Of a DNA stretch of 64,000 nt, positions 29,755-38,818 are shown one piece after another (positions within the stretch are counted from its first letter, which is position 1; each line of letters begins with the position of its first letter). Under the pieces are notes generated by a model, which worked only from the letters and a program-made list of their open reading frames with translations, was not told the origin of the DNA and made no database searches. The translations under genes were made by a program, and so were the position numbers. The stretch comes from Aigarchaeota archaeon (lineage in GTDB: Archaea > Thermoproteota > Nitrososphaeria_A > Caldarchaeales > Calditenuaceae), in contig JANXDH010000004.1 in NCBI GenBank assembly GCA_025059745.1, positions 235,783 through 299,782 of the forward strand, written 5' to 3'.

Positions 29755-30171
29755 TTACTCCACCTTGATCCTGTAACCCTTGACCTTCTTCGCGACCCTG
29801 ACCTCCAGGACCCCCTCCTTGTACTTGGTGGTGACTCTGTTAACGTCGACGTCTAGAGGTAATGATACCTCGGTCCTGTACCTCTCGAACTCGAAACGTC
29901 CCAAACGAGCGAGCGGGTGTGCGGTACACGGAGCCTCGAGGACCATACGGCTCTCATCGATCTCTAACCTTATGTCCTCCCTCCTGACCCCCGGCAGATC
30001 GAACGTCACTACTACCTCATCGGGCGTCTCGATCACCTCGTAGAGCGGTTCCATGCAGCGCGACTTCACCTCCCCCTCTTTCAGACTGATGAGGAATCTC
30101 TCTATCTCGCGCTCCATCTCCTCTATCTCTGAGATCAGATCGAAGAACCTCCTCCTCCTGTACAACTCCAA
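29755..30171 (-). CDS. Hsp20/alpha-crystallin small heat-shock protein
   Basis: EVVVTFDLPGVRREDIRLEI...SLPLDVDVNRVTTKYKEGVLEVRVAK. Confidence 0.85.
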   Translation of the reverse strand: MELYRRRRFFDLISEIEEMEREIERFLISLKEGEVKSRCMEPLYEVIETPDEVVVTFDLPGVRREDIRLEIDESRMVLEAPCTAHPLARLGRFEFERYRTEVSLPLDVDVNRVTTKYKEGVLEVRVAKKVKGYRIKVE

Positions 30172-30945
30172 TCACCTGATGTAACCGGGCGCCTGTTCCA
30201 TCTCAAGCCCCTTGGGTAACTGGGTTAGGTGACTCGCAGTCCTCCTCATCAGGTCCCTCAGCCGCATCTTCAGCTCGTCCGCCTCCCTCACTAGGGGGTC
30301 TATCGGCACTTCTATACCGAGGAGCTTGTTGAGGAACGCGACGATCTCCGCCGCGGCCCCCGGATCGGGATATCTGAAGTGACTCTGAGCGAGCGCGATG
30401 AGCACCCTTGAGCCTCGAAGGTTTGCCTCCCTTATCAAGGCGGCCTTGATGCCGGTGATGAAACCGTTCTCAAGGGGTGCGGTCATCCCCGTTGAGAGGG
30501 AGAGCCTCATCAACTCCTCATCGTTAGAGATGACGTACACTTGAGGTCTCTCTATATCTATCCGAGTGGGCTCGGCCAACCCACCGACGCTTATTATGTT
30601 GGGCGCGTCGAGCTTGTTACTCATCTCCACTAGAACCGAGGCTAACGTCTCGATACCTGATAGCGGTATCGGTACGTCCGAGTACGCGATGTAGAACTTC
30701 TTACGGTTGTCCGCTGAGCTCAGGTATAACCTGCACGGCTCGTAGATCTTCGAGTTCTGGACTGTGATGATCGGAGGTAGGTCCTCTAACCTCATGTGAC
30801 CCACCACGCTGCTGTCCAGCTGCGAGATCAGATACGACGTAGCTATAGTGCCGACCAGACCAACGTCAGGGAACCCCTCAATTATGGATGTCTTCTTCTG
30901 AGCGCTCTTCATATCTATGTGGAACGGTGCTGTAGCGTCTGACAC
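30172..30945 (-). CDS. Proteasome assembly chaperone family (PAC2) protein
   Basis: IIEGFPDVGLVGTIATSYLI...GHMRLEDLPPIITVQN...ISVGGLAEP. Confidence 0.88.
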   Translation of the reverse strand: MSDATAPFHIDMKSAQKKTSIIEGFPDVGLVGTIATSYLISQLDSSVVGHMRLEDLPPIITVQNSKIYEPCRLYLSSADNRKKFYIAYSDVPIPLSGIETLASVLVEMSNKLDAPNIISVGGLAEPTRIDIERPQVYVISNDEELMRLSLSTGMTAPLENGFITGIKAALIREANLRGSRVLIALAQSHFRYPDPGAAAEIVAFLNKLLGIEVPIDPLVREADELKMRLRDLMRRTASHLTQLPKGLEMEQAPGYIR

Positions 30946-31021
30946 TCCGGTAGTTCATTCTAGCAGGTCGTGTATAAAGTTATCTTAAACAAATAAATGG
31001 TGGCTCAGGGAGATTTAATCT

Positions 31022-31687
31022 GTGAGACATCTACTGAAGGAGAGGGAAAGGCAACTGGTTACTAACAAGTTGAACAATTACCTTAAGGATGAGGTGAGAC
31101 TCATACTCTTCACTCAGGAGTTCGAGTGCGAGTACTGCAATTTAACGAGGAGCCTAGCCGAAGAGCTCTCCGCGATCGATAGTAGGGTGAGGTTGGAGAT
31201 CTACGACCTCAAAGCTGATGAGGACAAGGCCGTGAGGTTCAGGGTTGACAAGGTCCCCGCGCTCCTTATACACGGTAGGAAAGAGTACAAGGTCCGGTAC
31301 TTCGGCGTCCCTAGCGGTTACGAGTTCTCCGCATTGCTTGACGACATCATAGACGTCTCTCGTGGTGAGACCGGCCTATCCTCCACGACCAAGGAGCAAC
31401 TGAGGTCCGTGAAGAGGCCTGTGCACATCCAGGTGTTCGTGACGCCCACGTGCCCTTACTGTCCACGCGCGGTGAGGCTAGCACATCAGATGGCGATAGA
31501 GAACGAGAACGTGATGGGCGATATGATAGAGTCGATCGAGTTCCCGCACCTCTCTACCAGGTATCAGGTGATGGCGGTTCCCAAGGTCATCATCAACGAG
31601 TCTTTCTCCTTCGAGGGCGCACTGCCGGAGCATCTCTTCCTACAGTACGTCATGTTGGCGGCCTCTGAGAACCCCCTCAGCAAGTGA
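31022..31687 (+). CDS. Protein disulfide oxidoreductase (PDO, tandem thioredoxin fold)
   Basis: Two active sites ECEYCN and CPYCPRA, with cis-Pro contexts VPALL and VPKVI. Confidence 0.9.
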   Translation: MRHLLKERERQLVTNKLNNYLKDEVRLILFTQEFECEYCNLTRSLAEELSAIDSRVRLEIYDLKADEDKAVRFRVDKVPALLIHGRKEYKVRYFGVPSGYEFSALLDDIIDVSRGETGLSSTTKEQLRSVKRPVHIQVFVTPTCPYCPRAVRLAHQMAIENENVMGDMIESIEFPHLSTRYQVMAVPKVIINESFSFEGALPEHLFLQYVMLAASENPLSK

Positions 31688-31717
31688 GACCATAACTGGA
31701 GGGATCGTAACTCGGAC

Positions 31718-32038
31718 TTGAGGAGGGACCTCTCGAGGATAGGAGGGGGCGGCAAGAGAGTCGACAAAATCATGACGGAGGTGACCAGGCTGCTCGAGAT
31801 AGCGATGACGACCGATGACGAGGTACTGATGAGGTCCGCGGTGAGACACGCGCTTTCGATCGCTGAGAAGACTGGTCTCAGGGTACCGAGGAGGTACTCC
31901 CTCTACATCTGCAGGGGTTGCAGATCGGTCATGAGAGCCTCTACCGGGGTGAGGGTGAGGACCCGTGTTGAAAGGGGCGGGAAGCTCGTGATCAGGTGCG
32001 GGGTCTGCGGCCGTATCAAGAGGGTACCGATCGGGTGA
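31718..32038 (+). CDS. rnp4: RNase P protein component Rpp21/Rpr2
   Basis: RYSLYICRGCRSVMRASTGVRVRTRVERGGKLVIRCGVCGRIKRVPI; two CxxC zinc motifs. Confidence 0.85.
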   Translation: MRRDLSRIGGGGKRVDKIMTEVTRLLEIAMTTDDEVLMRSAVRHALSIAEKTGLRVPRRYSLYICRGCRSVMRASTGVRVRTRVERGGKLVIRCGVCGRIKRVPIG

Positions 32039-32056
32039 GGTGGGCGCTCAGTCAGC

Positions 32057-33466
32057 TCAGCGCCTCAACCGTCCTCTCCCCTTCCTTCTGCTCCTGCGCC
32101 TGATAGCGAAGGCGGCTAATGCGGCCAAAAGAGAGAGGAGGAGCGCGAACTCGATGAGGAAGAGACCTAGGCTACCATCGAGTCCCGTAGTGCTCGGGTT
32201 CTGGGGAGCGTTCTCCTCCTCGATCCTCCTGACCGCATCACCGCCCAGTTCGTACCTGCCCACCGTAATCTCTTGGTAGTTATCGTAGATATCGGCGGCC
32301 CTCACCATGACCGTCACGCGGCCCGATAACCCGGTAACTCGGACCTCCGATGAGTATCGATCGCCTCCGATCGACCTCATGACCGCGACCCTCTCTCTGA
32401 ACCCCTCGTCAATCAGAACTACCTGCGGGTACCCAACTGCCAGATCCCTGTCCGGGTCTACGACCCTCGCCTCTACCCTGATCAGAGTTGCGTTAACGAC
32501 ATTGACCCGCGGGTCCTCTATCCTCGGAGGTCTGGAGGTGTAAAGGAGAACTAGCTTCCGTTCGTTCACGGAGAGCACGTATATCGATTTTGAGGAGTAC
32601 ATAGCGACTAGATCGGGCCGTAGAACTCCTAGGTGCTTGACCACCTTCGTGCCCGAGTCGACCTCTGTGACGTAACCCCCAGCGAGATCGACGTGGTATA
32701 TCCTCCTATCAGAGGTCGCGAAGAGGAGAGGGGCGAAGTTCGCGTTGTTGTGTAGCTCAGTACTCGTCTTAAGACCCCTCGGACCGTAAAGGAGGATCTT
32801 GTTATCAGACGTGGCGACCCAGACGTCCTCTCCACTCAGCGCAGATATTCCGGTTATCACGACGCCGACCCGCAACTCGATGAACTCTCTACCATCGATC
32901 GAGTACCTCACCAACCGGTCTCGGTTTGTACCAATCCCCCACACGAAACCGTCGATGCAACCGATGCCGTTCCTCTGCTGAACGTACAGGTCCGCTCTGA
33001 GGGACCCTCGCACGGTCCCAGTCCGATCAACGAACATCACGACCGTACCCCTACCGTCCATACCTACCACGCAGAAGCCCGAGTCAGAGGGCTCCGCTCC
33101 TTCGATTCTGAAGTTACCGAGGCTCAGTTCCCTCACATCAAAAGTATCGGTGTCAATGATGGCCGCTCTGTTCAGTAGACGCGAGTACGTCAGTATCGAG
33201 TTATCGGAGTAAGCTACGTTCAACGTAGCGAACCCCACTCTCACCAACCTTAACCCTCTGGTCTCAGTGTTGTACTGACCCAGAGCGTTCTCCTGTGGTA
33301 GGGCGAACCAGAGGTTCCCGCGACCGTCCGAGACCAGATCCGAGGGCGGGGTGTTGAGCGGAGGATACGGGACCTCTCTAGGGTTCGTGAGTGCAATGGC
33401 CCCCTCTAGGGGGAGTAGTAGCAACACGATCAAGGCTGTCACGAACGCGACTGATCGCGATGACAC
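32057..33466 (-). CDS. Membrane-anchored extracellular beta-propeller (streptogramin-lyase/Vgb-like)
   Basis: Signal peptide, VSDGRGNLWFALPQENALGQYNTETR repeats, C-terminal TM and RRRSRRKGRGRLRR tail; TATA near 33491 gives a leaderless start. Confidence 0.72.
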   Translation of the reverse strand: MSSRSVAFVTALIVLLLLPLEGAIALTNPREVPYPPLNTPPSDLVSDGRGNLWFALPQENALGQYNTETRGLRLVRVGFATLNVAYSDNSILTYSRLLNRAAIIDTDTFDVRELSLGNFRIEGAEPSDSGFCVVGMDGRGTVVMFVDRTGTVRGSLRADLYVQQRNGIGCIDGFVWGIGTNRDRLVRYSIDGREFIELRVGVVITGISALSGEDVWVATSDNKILLYGPRGLKTSTELHNNANFAPLLFATSDRRIYHVDLAGGYVTEVDSGTKVVKHLGVLRPDLVAMYSSKSIYVLSVNERKLVLLYTSRPPRIEDPRVNVVNATLIRVEARVVDPDRDLAVGYPQVVLIDEGFRERVAVMRSIGGDRYSSEVRVTGLSGRVTVMVRAADIYDNYQEITVGRYELGGDAVRRIEEENAPQNPSTTGLDGSLGLFLIEFALLLSLLAALAAFAIRRRSRRKGRGRLRR

Positions 33467-33660
33467 GACACCATGAGATGACTCCCCTATTATAAACGTA
33501 GAGCGAAAGTACTACCTCCGAGATGGCCAAGATGAACCTAACCAGGCGTAGGCTCTGAGAGACGAGCATCTACGAGAGCGAATGGTAGGATACGGCGTCT
33601 TGCTCTCTACGAGCGACAGTTTAACGTTTATAGGTAGTCTCTACCCTAGCGCTCTGAGCG

Positions 33661-34308
33661 ATGTCTGAAGGCCTCAGGTACTTGGCAGGAGCGTCGGTGG
33701 GTGGAGGGTCGTTAATAGGCATCAGGCTCCTCCAGTCCTCGTACGGTAACCTCCCTTACGTCGATGTGGTCCTACTGGTGCTGCTGGCCGTCGTCCCGGT
33801 CGCCATATGCAGGACGCCGCTACTGAGCGTCGCGTCATCGATGACCGGGGCCACTTTTGGGATAGTAGTCTGGCTGCTCGTCATCCCCCTCGATCCGAAC
33901 TTCTGGCCTTACGACTCGATATCGAGAGCAGTTGGGTTGGTGCCCCTCCTGACCTCAACGCTGACCATCATCTCGGCGAGCGCATCATCTGGTCTCATAG
34001 GTTTACTCATCAGTAGACCTCGGAGGGCGGCAGAGAGGCCAGAGGTAGCTCCTGAGGTAGAGGCCGCGGCACAACCGTCGGCCGAGGTAAAGGTCGAGGC
34101 CCAAGAGGCAGAGGTCCCAAGTGAGGAGAGCGTGGCGGTCCAGACGGGAGAGGCCGAGACCGGTCGCGAGGAGGTAGAATTTACTTCCCAAAGGATAGAG
34201 GAGATACTAGCTAAGGGCGAGGAGGAGATCTACCTCATCTGCAAGTTCTGCTCGGAGCCTGCACCCGGTGGTGCGAAGTTCTGCCCGCACTGCGGGAGAA
34301 AGATATGA
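33661..34308 (+). CDS. Membrane protein with C-terminal zinc ribbon
   Basis: Four hydrophobic segments, acidic linker, C-terminal CKFCSEPAPGGAKFCPHCGRKI. Confidence 0.72.
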   Translation: MSEGLRYLAGASVGGGSLIGIRLLQSSYGNLPYVDVVLLVLLAVVPVAICRTPLLSVASSMTGATFGIVVWLLVIPLDPNFWPYDSISRAVGLVPLLTSTLTIISASASSGLIGLLISRPRRAAERPEVAPEVEAAAQPSAEVKVEAQEAEVPSEESVAVQTGEAETGREEVEFTSQRIEEILAKGEEEIYLICKFCSEPAPGGAKFCPHCGRKI

Positions 34309-34313
34309 CGCGT

Positions 34314-34580
34314 CTACTTGGTCTCCTTCTCCAGCCCCTTCTGCTCGGTTAACGACTTCTCCAGCTCTGGGATCGGCTCAGGAGGAGGAGTGCTGGCCAG
34401 TGTGTAACCGATCCAGGCAAGTATGCTCAGTATCCCACCGACCGCCGCGAAGAGGGTTATGCGTATAGCCCATACCTGCCAGGACTCGGGTGCCAGGAAC
34501 ATGAGGTAGCCGTAGACGAATATCCCTATTATACTCGCTCCCAAGAGGAGTCCGCCCATCGTTTTATCCTTCACATCCAC
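34314..34580 (-). CDS. Small membrane protein
   Basis: 88-aa ORF with two hydrophobic segments; GTG start preceded by GGTGA. Confidence 0.55.
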   Translation of the reverse strand: MDVKDKTMGGLLLGASIIGIFVYGYLMFLAPESWQVWAIRITLFAAVGGILSILAWIGYTLASTPPPEPIPELEKSLTEQKGLEKETK

Positions 34581-34677
34581 TCACCTCAGTAGTTAACTGA
34601 GTGGCTCTCTTTTTAGCTTTTCTACGGAGAGAACGACTTGGGGTCTTTATATCACTGGGTCGACTATAATCAGGAGG

Positions 34678-37521
34678 TTGGAGGGTAGCGCTCTCGAGCT
34701 ATTGGCTAAACCTGTAAGGGAGACCGTGATTGAGAGGTTCGGTAAGTTGACGGAACCTCAAGAGTTAGCGATACCGCGGATCGTCAGAGGAGAGAACGTG
34801 CTCCTCATGGCGCCCACGGGGTCAGGGAAGACAGAGGCTGCACTCTTACCGATATATAGCGCCCTCGTCACGAACCCGAGGACACCACGTATAGCGGCCC
34901 TCTACGTCACGCCGCTCAGGGCACTCAACAGAGACCTGCTCGACAGAGTGGCTTGGTGGTCCCAGAGGCTCGACATCTCAGTTGCGGTGAGGCACGGCGA
35001 TACGAGCGCGAAGGAGAGGCGCACCCAGTCGTTGGCGCCCCCACACCTCTTGATATCGACCCCAGAGACGTTGCAGTCCCTTATAATCGGGAGGGTGATG
35101 AGGAGGTACCTCAGCAACGTCAGGTGGGTAATCATAGATGAGGTCCACGAGCTCGCGGGTGACAAGCGTGGAGCACAACTCTCCGTAGCGTTATCCAGGC
35201 TCAGGGCGATAAAGGGCGGCGACTTCCAGGTCATCGGCCTCTCAGCGACCGTGGGCAACAGCGAGGAGGTCGCCCAATACCTGGTAGGGGTCGGTAGGCC
35301 GTTCTCGGTGGTGCGGGTCTCGATGGTCAAGGACATGGACGTCACGGTCATGTTCCCAGTACCGGACGAGCGCGATAAGGAGCTCTCGGAGATGCTCGGG
35401 GTCGCACCCGACGTTGCGGCGAGGATGCGAGTCATCAAGGAGCTCGTCGACCATCACACCTCTACGCTCATCTTTACGAACACCAGACCCCTGGCCGAGA
35501 TACTGGCTAACAGGTTCAGGGCTTGGAGCGAGACCTATCCGATCTCGATACATCATGGGTCTCTCGCGAGGGACAGGAGGCTGACGGTCGAGAGGGGCCT
35601 GAAGGAGGGCGATCTGACTGGCCTCATATGCACCTCTAGCCTCGAGCTGGGCATAGACGTGGGGAGGATAGACCTCTGCATCCAGTACAACTCACCACGT
35701 GAGGTCGCACGTCTGATCCAGAGGATAGGGAGGAGCGGTCACTCGATAGGCAGACGGTCAAAGGGCATAGTGATAGTGATGGACTCGGACGACGCGCTGG
35801 AGGCGATGGTGATAGGCAGGAGGGCCTCACGTGAGGAGATCGAGCCGACGCCGATACCGATCAACAGCCTGGACGTACTGATGCATCAACTCGCGGGGGT
35901 CCTGATAGAGCGCGGGAACTCAGGGATCGGGGAGTTCCTGTCGCTCCTTAGGGGGTCCTTCAACTTCAAAGAGATCAGTGAGGACGATGTGCTCGACGTA
36001 GCCAGGTTCATGCAGTCCATAGGCCTGGCCAGAGTAGACGAGGCCAAGGGAGTCATATCGAGACCGCCGAAGAGGGAGGACCTCTTCAATTACTACTTCG
36101 GGAACCTCTCCATGATCCCCGAGGAGAAACAGTACATCGTCATCAACGAGGAGAAGGACGAGATAGTGGGGATACTCGACGAGAGCTTCATAGCCGAGTA
36201 CGGTGAACCTGGGACGCGGTTCGTCCTGGGCAGCAGGTCTTGGGTCATACTCAGCCTGATGGAGGACAGGGTCTACGTCTCCCCCCTCAACGATTACGAG
36301 GGGACTGTACCCTCTTGGGTCGGTGACGAGATACCGGTACCCTACGAGGTGGCCCAGGAGGTCGGCTTCATCAGGAGGCGTTACAAGGAGGGGAGGAGTA
36401 GCGGACTCTCACACGGGGAGATCGTCTCTATCTTGGCGAGGGAGTATAACGTCTCGGAGGACACCATGTCGAGATCGCTGAGGGAGGTGGCCATGCACGT
36501 GGATATGGGCTTACCTGTACCGACCGACAGAGAGGTCCTCGTGGAGAGGTCGGGGGACTTCACGGTCCTCCACGTCCACGGAGGGTTGAAGATCAACAGG
36601 ACCATAGGTAGGGTGTTGGTGGTGAGCATGGCGGAGAAGATAGGTGCTACCATCTTCATGCAGTCAGACCCTTACAGGGTCGTCTTCAGGTCTAAGCACG
36701 TCGACCCCTACGTAGTGATCTCGACCGTTAACGACGTCGTCTCGTACGCCAAGGAGAGGTTCGAACAGGCTATAGAGACCTCAGGCGTCTTCAAGAGGAG
36801 GTTAATTCATGTTGCGAGGAAGATGGGGGCGATAGGTAAGGAGGCGAGCATAACTGACGTGAACTTCCAGAAGTTCATCGAGTCGATTAAGTCGACCCCG
36901 ATATACAGGGAGGCCCTGAGGTTCTCAATATTCACGGACTTCGACGTGGGGGGAGCGATGAGGCTGTTGAAGATGATCTCAGATGGAGCGATTAGGACCG
37001 AGATCCACCTAGGTCAGAAGCCCACACCTCTCGCCTCACTCACGATAGACAGGTACCTCTACGAGTATGAGAGGTTCATACCGGAGAGGATACACAGGAT
37101 AGTGATAAACGCGGTTAAGGGTAGGTTGATGTCCGAGCAAGTCGTCCTCCTCTGCGCGGAGTGTATGAGAGAGCTGGGCACTCACTACGTAGGCGACCTC
37201 GAACCGCAACCCAGCTGCACGTACTGTGAATCGAGGAGGGTAGGCGTGATAAAGGTAGACGAGAGGCGGGACGTCTCTGGGGAGTCCTATCGAGGTAGGG
37301 GGAGAGCCTCGATCGGTGACAAGAGGCTACTCAACACCATCCGGTCGTCATCGGAGCTGGTAGAGCGTTACGGGAAGGCGGCAGTCGTTACGTTGGTCGG
37401 TAAGGGACTGAGCGTGAGGGACGCGGAAGAGATCTTGGAGAAGGAGCCTAACCTCTCCTACAGGTTGATAGAGCTCATAGTTGAGGCTGAGAAGAGGAAG
37501 GTCCTTGCACGGTATCACTAG
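34678..37521 (+). CDS. lhr: Lhr-family SF2 helicase
   Basis: LLMAPTGSGKTEAALLP, IIDEVHEL, GLSATVGN, IQRIGRSGHSIGRRSKG; C-terminal Lhr core with four Cys (CAECMRELG...CTYCES). Confidence 0.92.
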   Translation: MEGSALELLAKPVRETVIERFGKLTEPQELAIPRIVRGENVLLMAPTGSGKTEAALLPIYSALVTNPRTPRIAALYVTPLRALNRDLLDRVAWWSQRLDISVAVRHGDTSAKERRTQSLAPPHLLISTPETLQSLIIGRVMRRYLSNVRWVIIDEVHELAGDKRGAQLSVALSRLRAIKGGDFQVIGLSATVGNSEEVAQYLVGVGRPFSVVRVSMVKDMDVTVMFPVPDERDKELSEMLGVAPDVAARMRVIKELVDHHTSTLIFTNTRPLAEILANRFRAWSETYPISIHHGSLARDRRLTVERGLKEGDLTGLICTSSLELGIDVGRIDLCIQYNSPREVARLIQRIGRSGHSIGRRSKGIVIVMDSDDALEAMVIGRRASREEIEPTPIPINSLDVLMHQLAGVLIERGNSGIGEFLSLLRGSFNFKEISEDDVLDVARFMQSIGLARVDEAKGVISRPPKREDLFNYYFGNLSMIPEEKQYIVINEEKDEIVGILDESFIAEYGEPGTRFVLGSRSWVILSLMEDRVYVSPLNDYEGTVPSWVGDEIPVPYEVAQEVGFIRRRYKEGRSSGLSHGEIVSILAREYNVSEDTMSRSLREVAMHVDMGLPVPTDREVLVERSGDFTVLHVHGGLKINRTIGRVLVVSMAEKIGATIFMQSDPYRVVFRSKHVDPYVVISTVNDVVSYAKERFEQAIETSGVFKRRLIHVARKMGAIGKEASITDVNFQKFIESIKSTPIYREALRFSIFTDFDVGGAMRLLKMISDGAIRTEIHLGQKPTPLASLTIDRYLYEYERFIPERIHRIVINAVKGRLMSEQVVLLCAECMRELGTHYVGDLEPQPSCTYCESRRVGVIKVDERRDVSGESYRGRGRASIGDKRLLNTIRSSSELVERYGKAAVVTLVGKGLSVRDAEEILEKEPNLSYRLIELIVEAEKRKVLARYH

Positions 37522-38083
37522 AGGCCTCCTCCTGTTGTCCCATCGAGGCGAAGGCCTTCAGCAACGCCTGTCTGTCCACCTCGACCTTCACCCTCCACCC
37601 GACCATCAGGAACCCGTCATCGGTCTTGGTCAGGTAACCCCTCCTCACCAGCTTATCTATCGTTGACTCTATGACCCACTTCTGGAACTTAGACTCGAGG
37701 ACCTCCACTACCTCGTTCATTGGCGCCTTATCGCTCTTAGTGAAGAGGTAAGCCAGCGTTGCGGAGAGTATGGCCAGCTCATCGAGCCTGTACCCGATCG
37801 TCGGTAGGTCGGAGGTAGTGATGGGCTCAGAGACCACAGCGTAGATCCTCGCTCTGTCGAAGTCCTTCACGTTCTCATCATCGTAGACTATCTTCAGCAT
37901 CAGCCCCAGATCCTTGAACCTATCGTTCAGGACCTCGAGCACCCTCTGGTAGTCCTTCCCTATCCTCCTCCTAAGCTCCCACCCCCTGACGCCCGGAGTC
38001 CTGTGACCGGCCATCAGTATGAGAGTGGTCGCAATGGCGAGCTTCTTCTCGAATTTCGCGAGTTCCTCTGACACGTCAACCAC
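37475..38083 (-). CDS. Tandem winged-helix protein, KITE-like (ScpB/Nse1/Nse3-MAGE-like)
   Basis: Two wHTH-like halves; YQRVLEVLNDRFKDLGLMLKIVYDD...LAILSATLAYLFTKSDKAPMNEVVEVLESKF...IDKLVRRGYLTKTDDGFLMVGWRVKVEVD resembles MAGE-homology layout; third gene of the SMC operon. Confidence 0.55.
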   Translation of the reverse strand: MVDVSEELAKFEKKLAIATTLILMAGHRTPGVRGWELRRRIGKDYQRVLEVLNDRFKDLGLMLKIVYDDENVKDFDRARIYAVVSEPITTSDLPTIGYRLDELAILSATLAYLFTKSDKAPMNEVVEVLESKFQKWVIESTIDKLVRRGYLTKTDDGFLMVGWRVKVEVDRQALLKAFASMGQQEEASSDTVQGPSSSQPQL

Positions 38084-38816
38084 CGCTCAGAGATGTCACG
38101 AACGAGGTCGGGTTGGTCAGCTCTCTCGCCCCCTCGCTGTACCTGATCATCACTTTATCGTTCAGCATATCGATCGCGATTTCGACGAGGCCCCTGCTTA
38201 TGAGGTGACTCAGGAAGTAGGCGCGCTCATATACTGTACCGAGCTCACCCCTCCTCACGAACTCCCAGTAGTCCACCCACCGTCCCTCCATCATCAGTTC
38301 AGCCCTAAGCTCCTCCACCCGCCTCCTGGCCTCGGCCTCGTCGTAGAACTTCCATTCGGGTACCTTAACGTCTCGGTCAGACATCCTCGACTCCGAGCTC
38401 CTTTTGATCCTTGAAGGTAAGGAGAGGAAGTAATCGTACCCCTTCAGTAAGTAATGGAAAGTTATCTGGTCTATCCTGACTAACGGGTGCCAAGCAGCTA
38501 AGAATGACCTGACGAGGGAGTCCTTACTACAGTACATTATCTTGTTGGTGATGAGCTGGCTGTCTATGAACAGCGATGCAGCCCTCTCCCTTATCCACCT
38601 CTGCTGAAGACCTAGGACGACTGCGACCTTGTAGAGGGTCTCTGCGTCCAGTACGACCATCTCGGAGTCCCTGTTCTCCTCTATCACACTCCTCAGTTTA
38701 TCGAGGACGTTCGATATGTTGACGCTGAAGGGCTCTACCCTCATGCTCTCTATGTTCTCGAGTATCAAGAGTATCCTAGTTATCTCCTCGCGCGCAAGAG
38801 CGACCGACTTGCTCAC
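38076..38816 (-). CDS. Kleisin-like SMC partner (ScpA/Nse4-like)
   Basis: Helical N-terminus, linker, C-terminal winged helix (GTVYERAYFLSHLISRGLVEIAIDMLNDKVMIRY); sits between SMC and KITE genes with overlapping or abutting ends. Confidence 0.5.
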   Translation of the reverse strand: MSKSVALAREEITRILLILENIESMRVEPFSVNISNVLDKLRSVIEENRDSEMVVLDAETLYKVAVVLGLQQRWIRERAASLFIDSQLITNKIMYCSKDSLVRSFLAAWHPLVRIDQITFHYLLKGYDYFLSLPSRIKRSSESRMSDRDVKVPEWKFYDEAEARRRVEELRAELMMEGRWVDYWEFVRRGELGTVYERAYFLSHLISRGLVEIAIDMLNDKVMIRYSEGARELTNPTSFVTSLSGG

Positions 38817-38818
38817 CC

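Noticed and set aside
34566-34594. CCACTCA...TGAGTGG inverted repeat upstream of lhr
   Set aside because: It overlaps the GTG start and SD-like GGTGA of the minus-strand gene; likely coincidental or a minor translational element.
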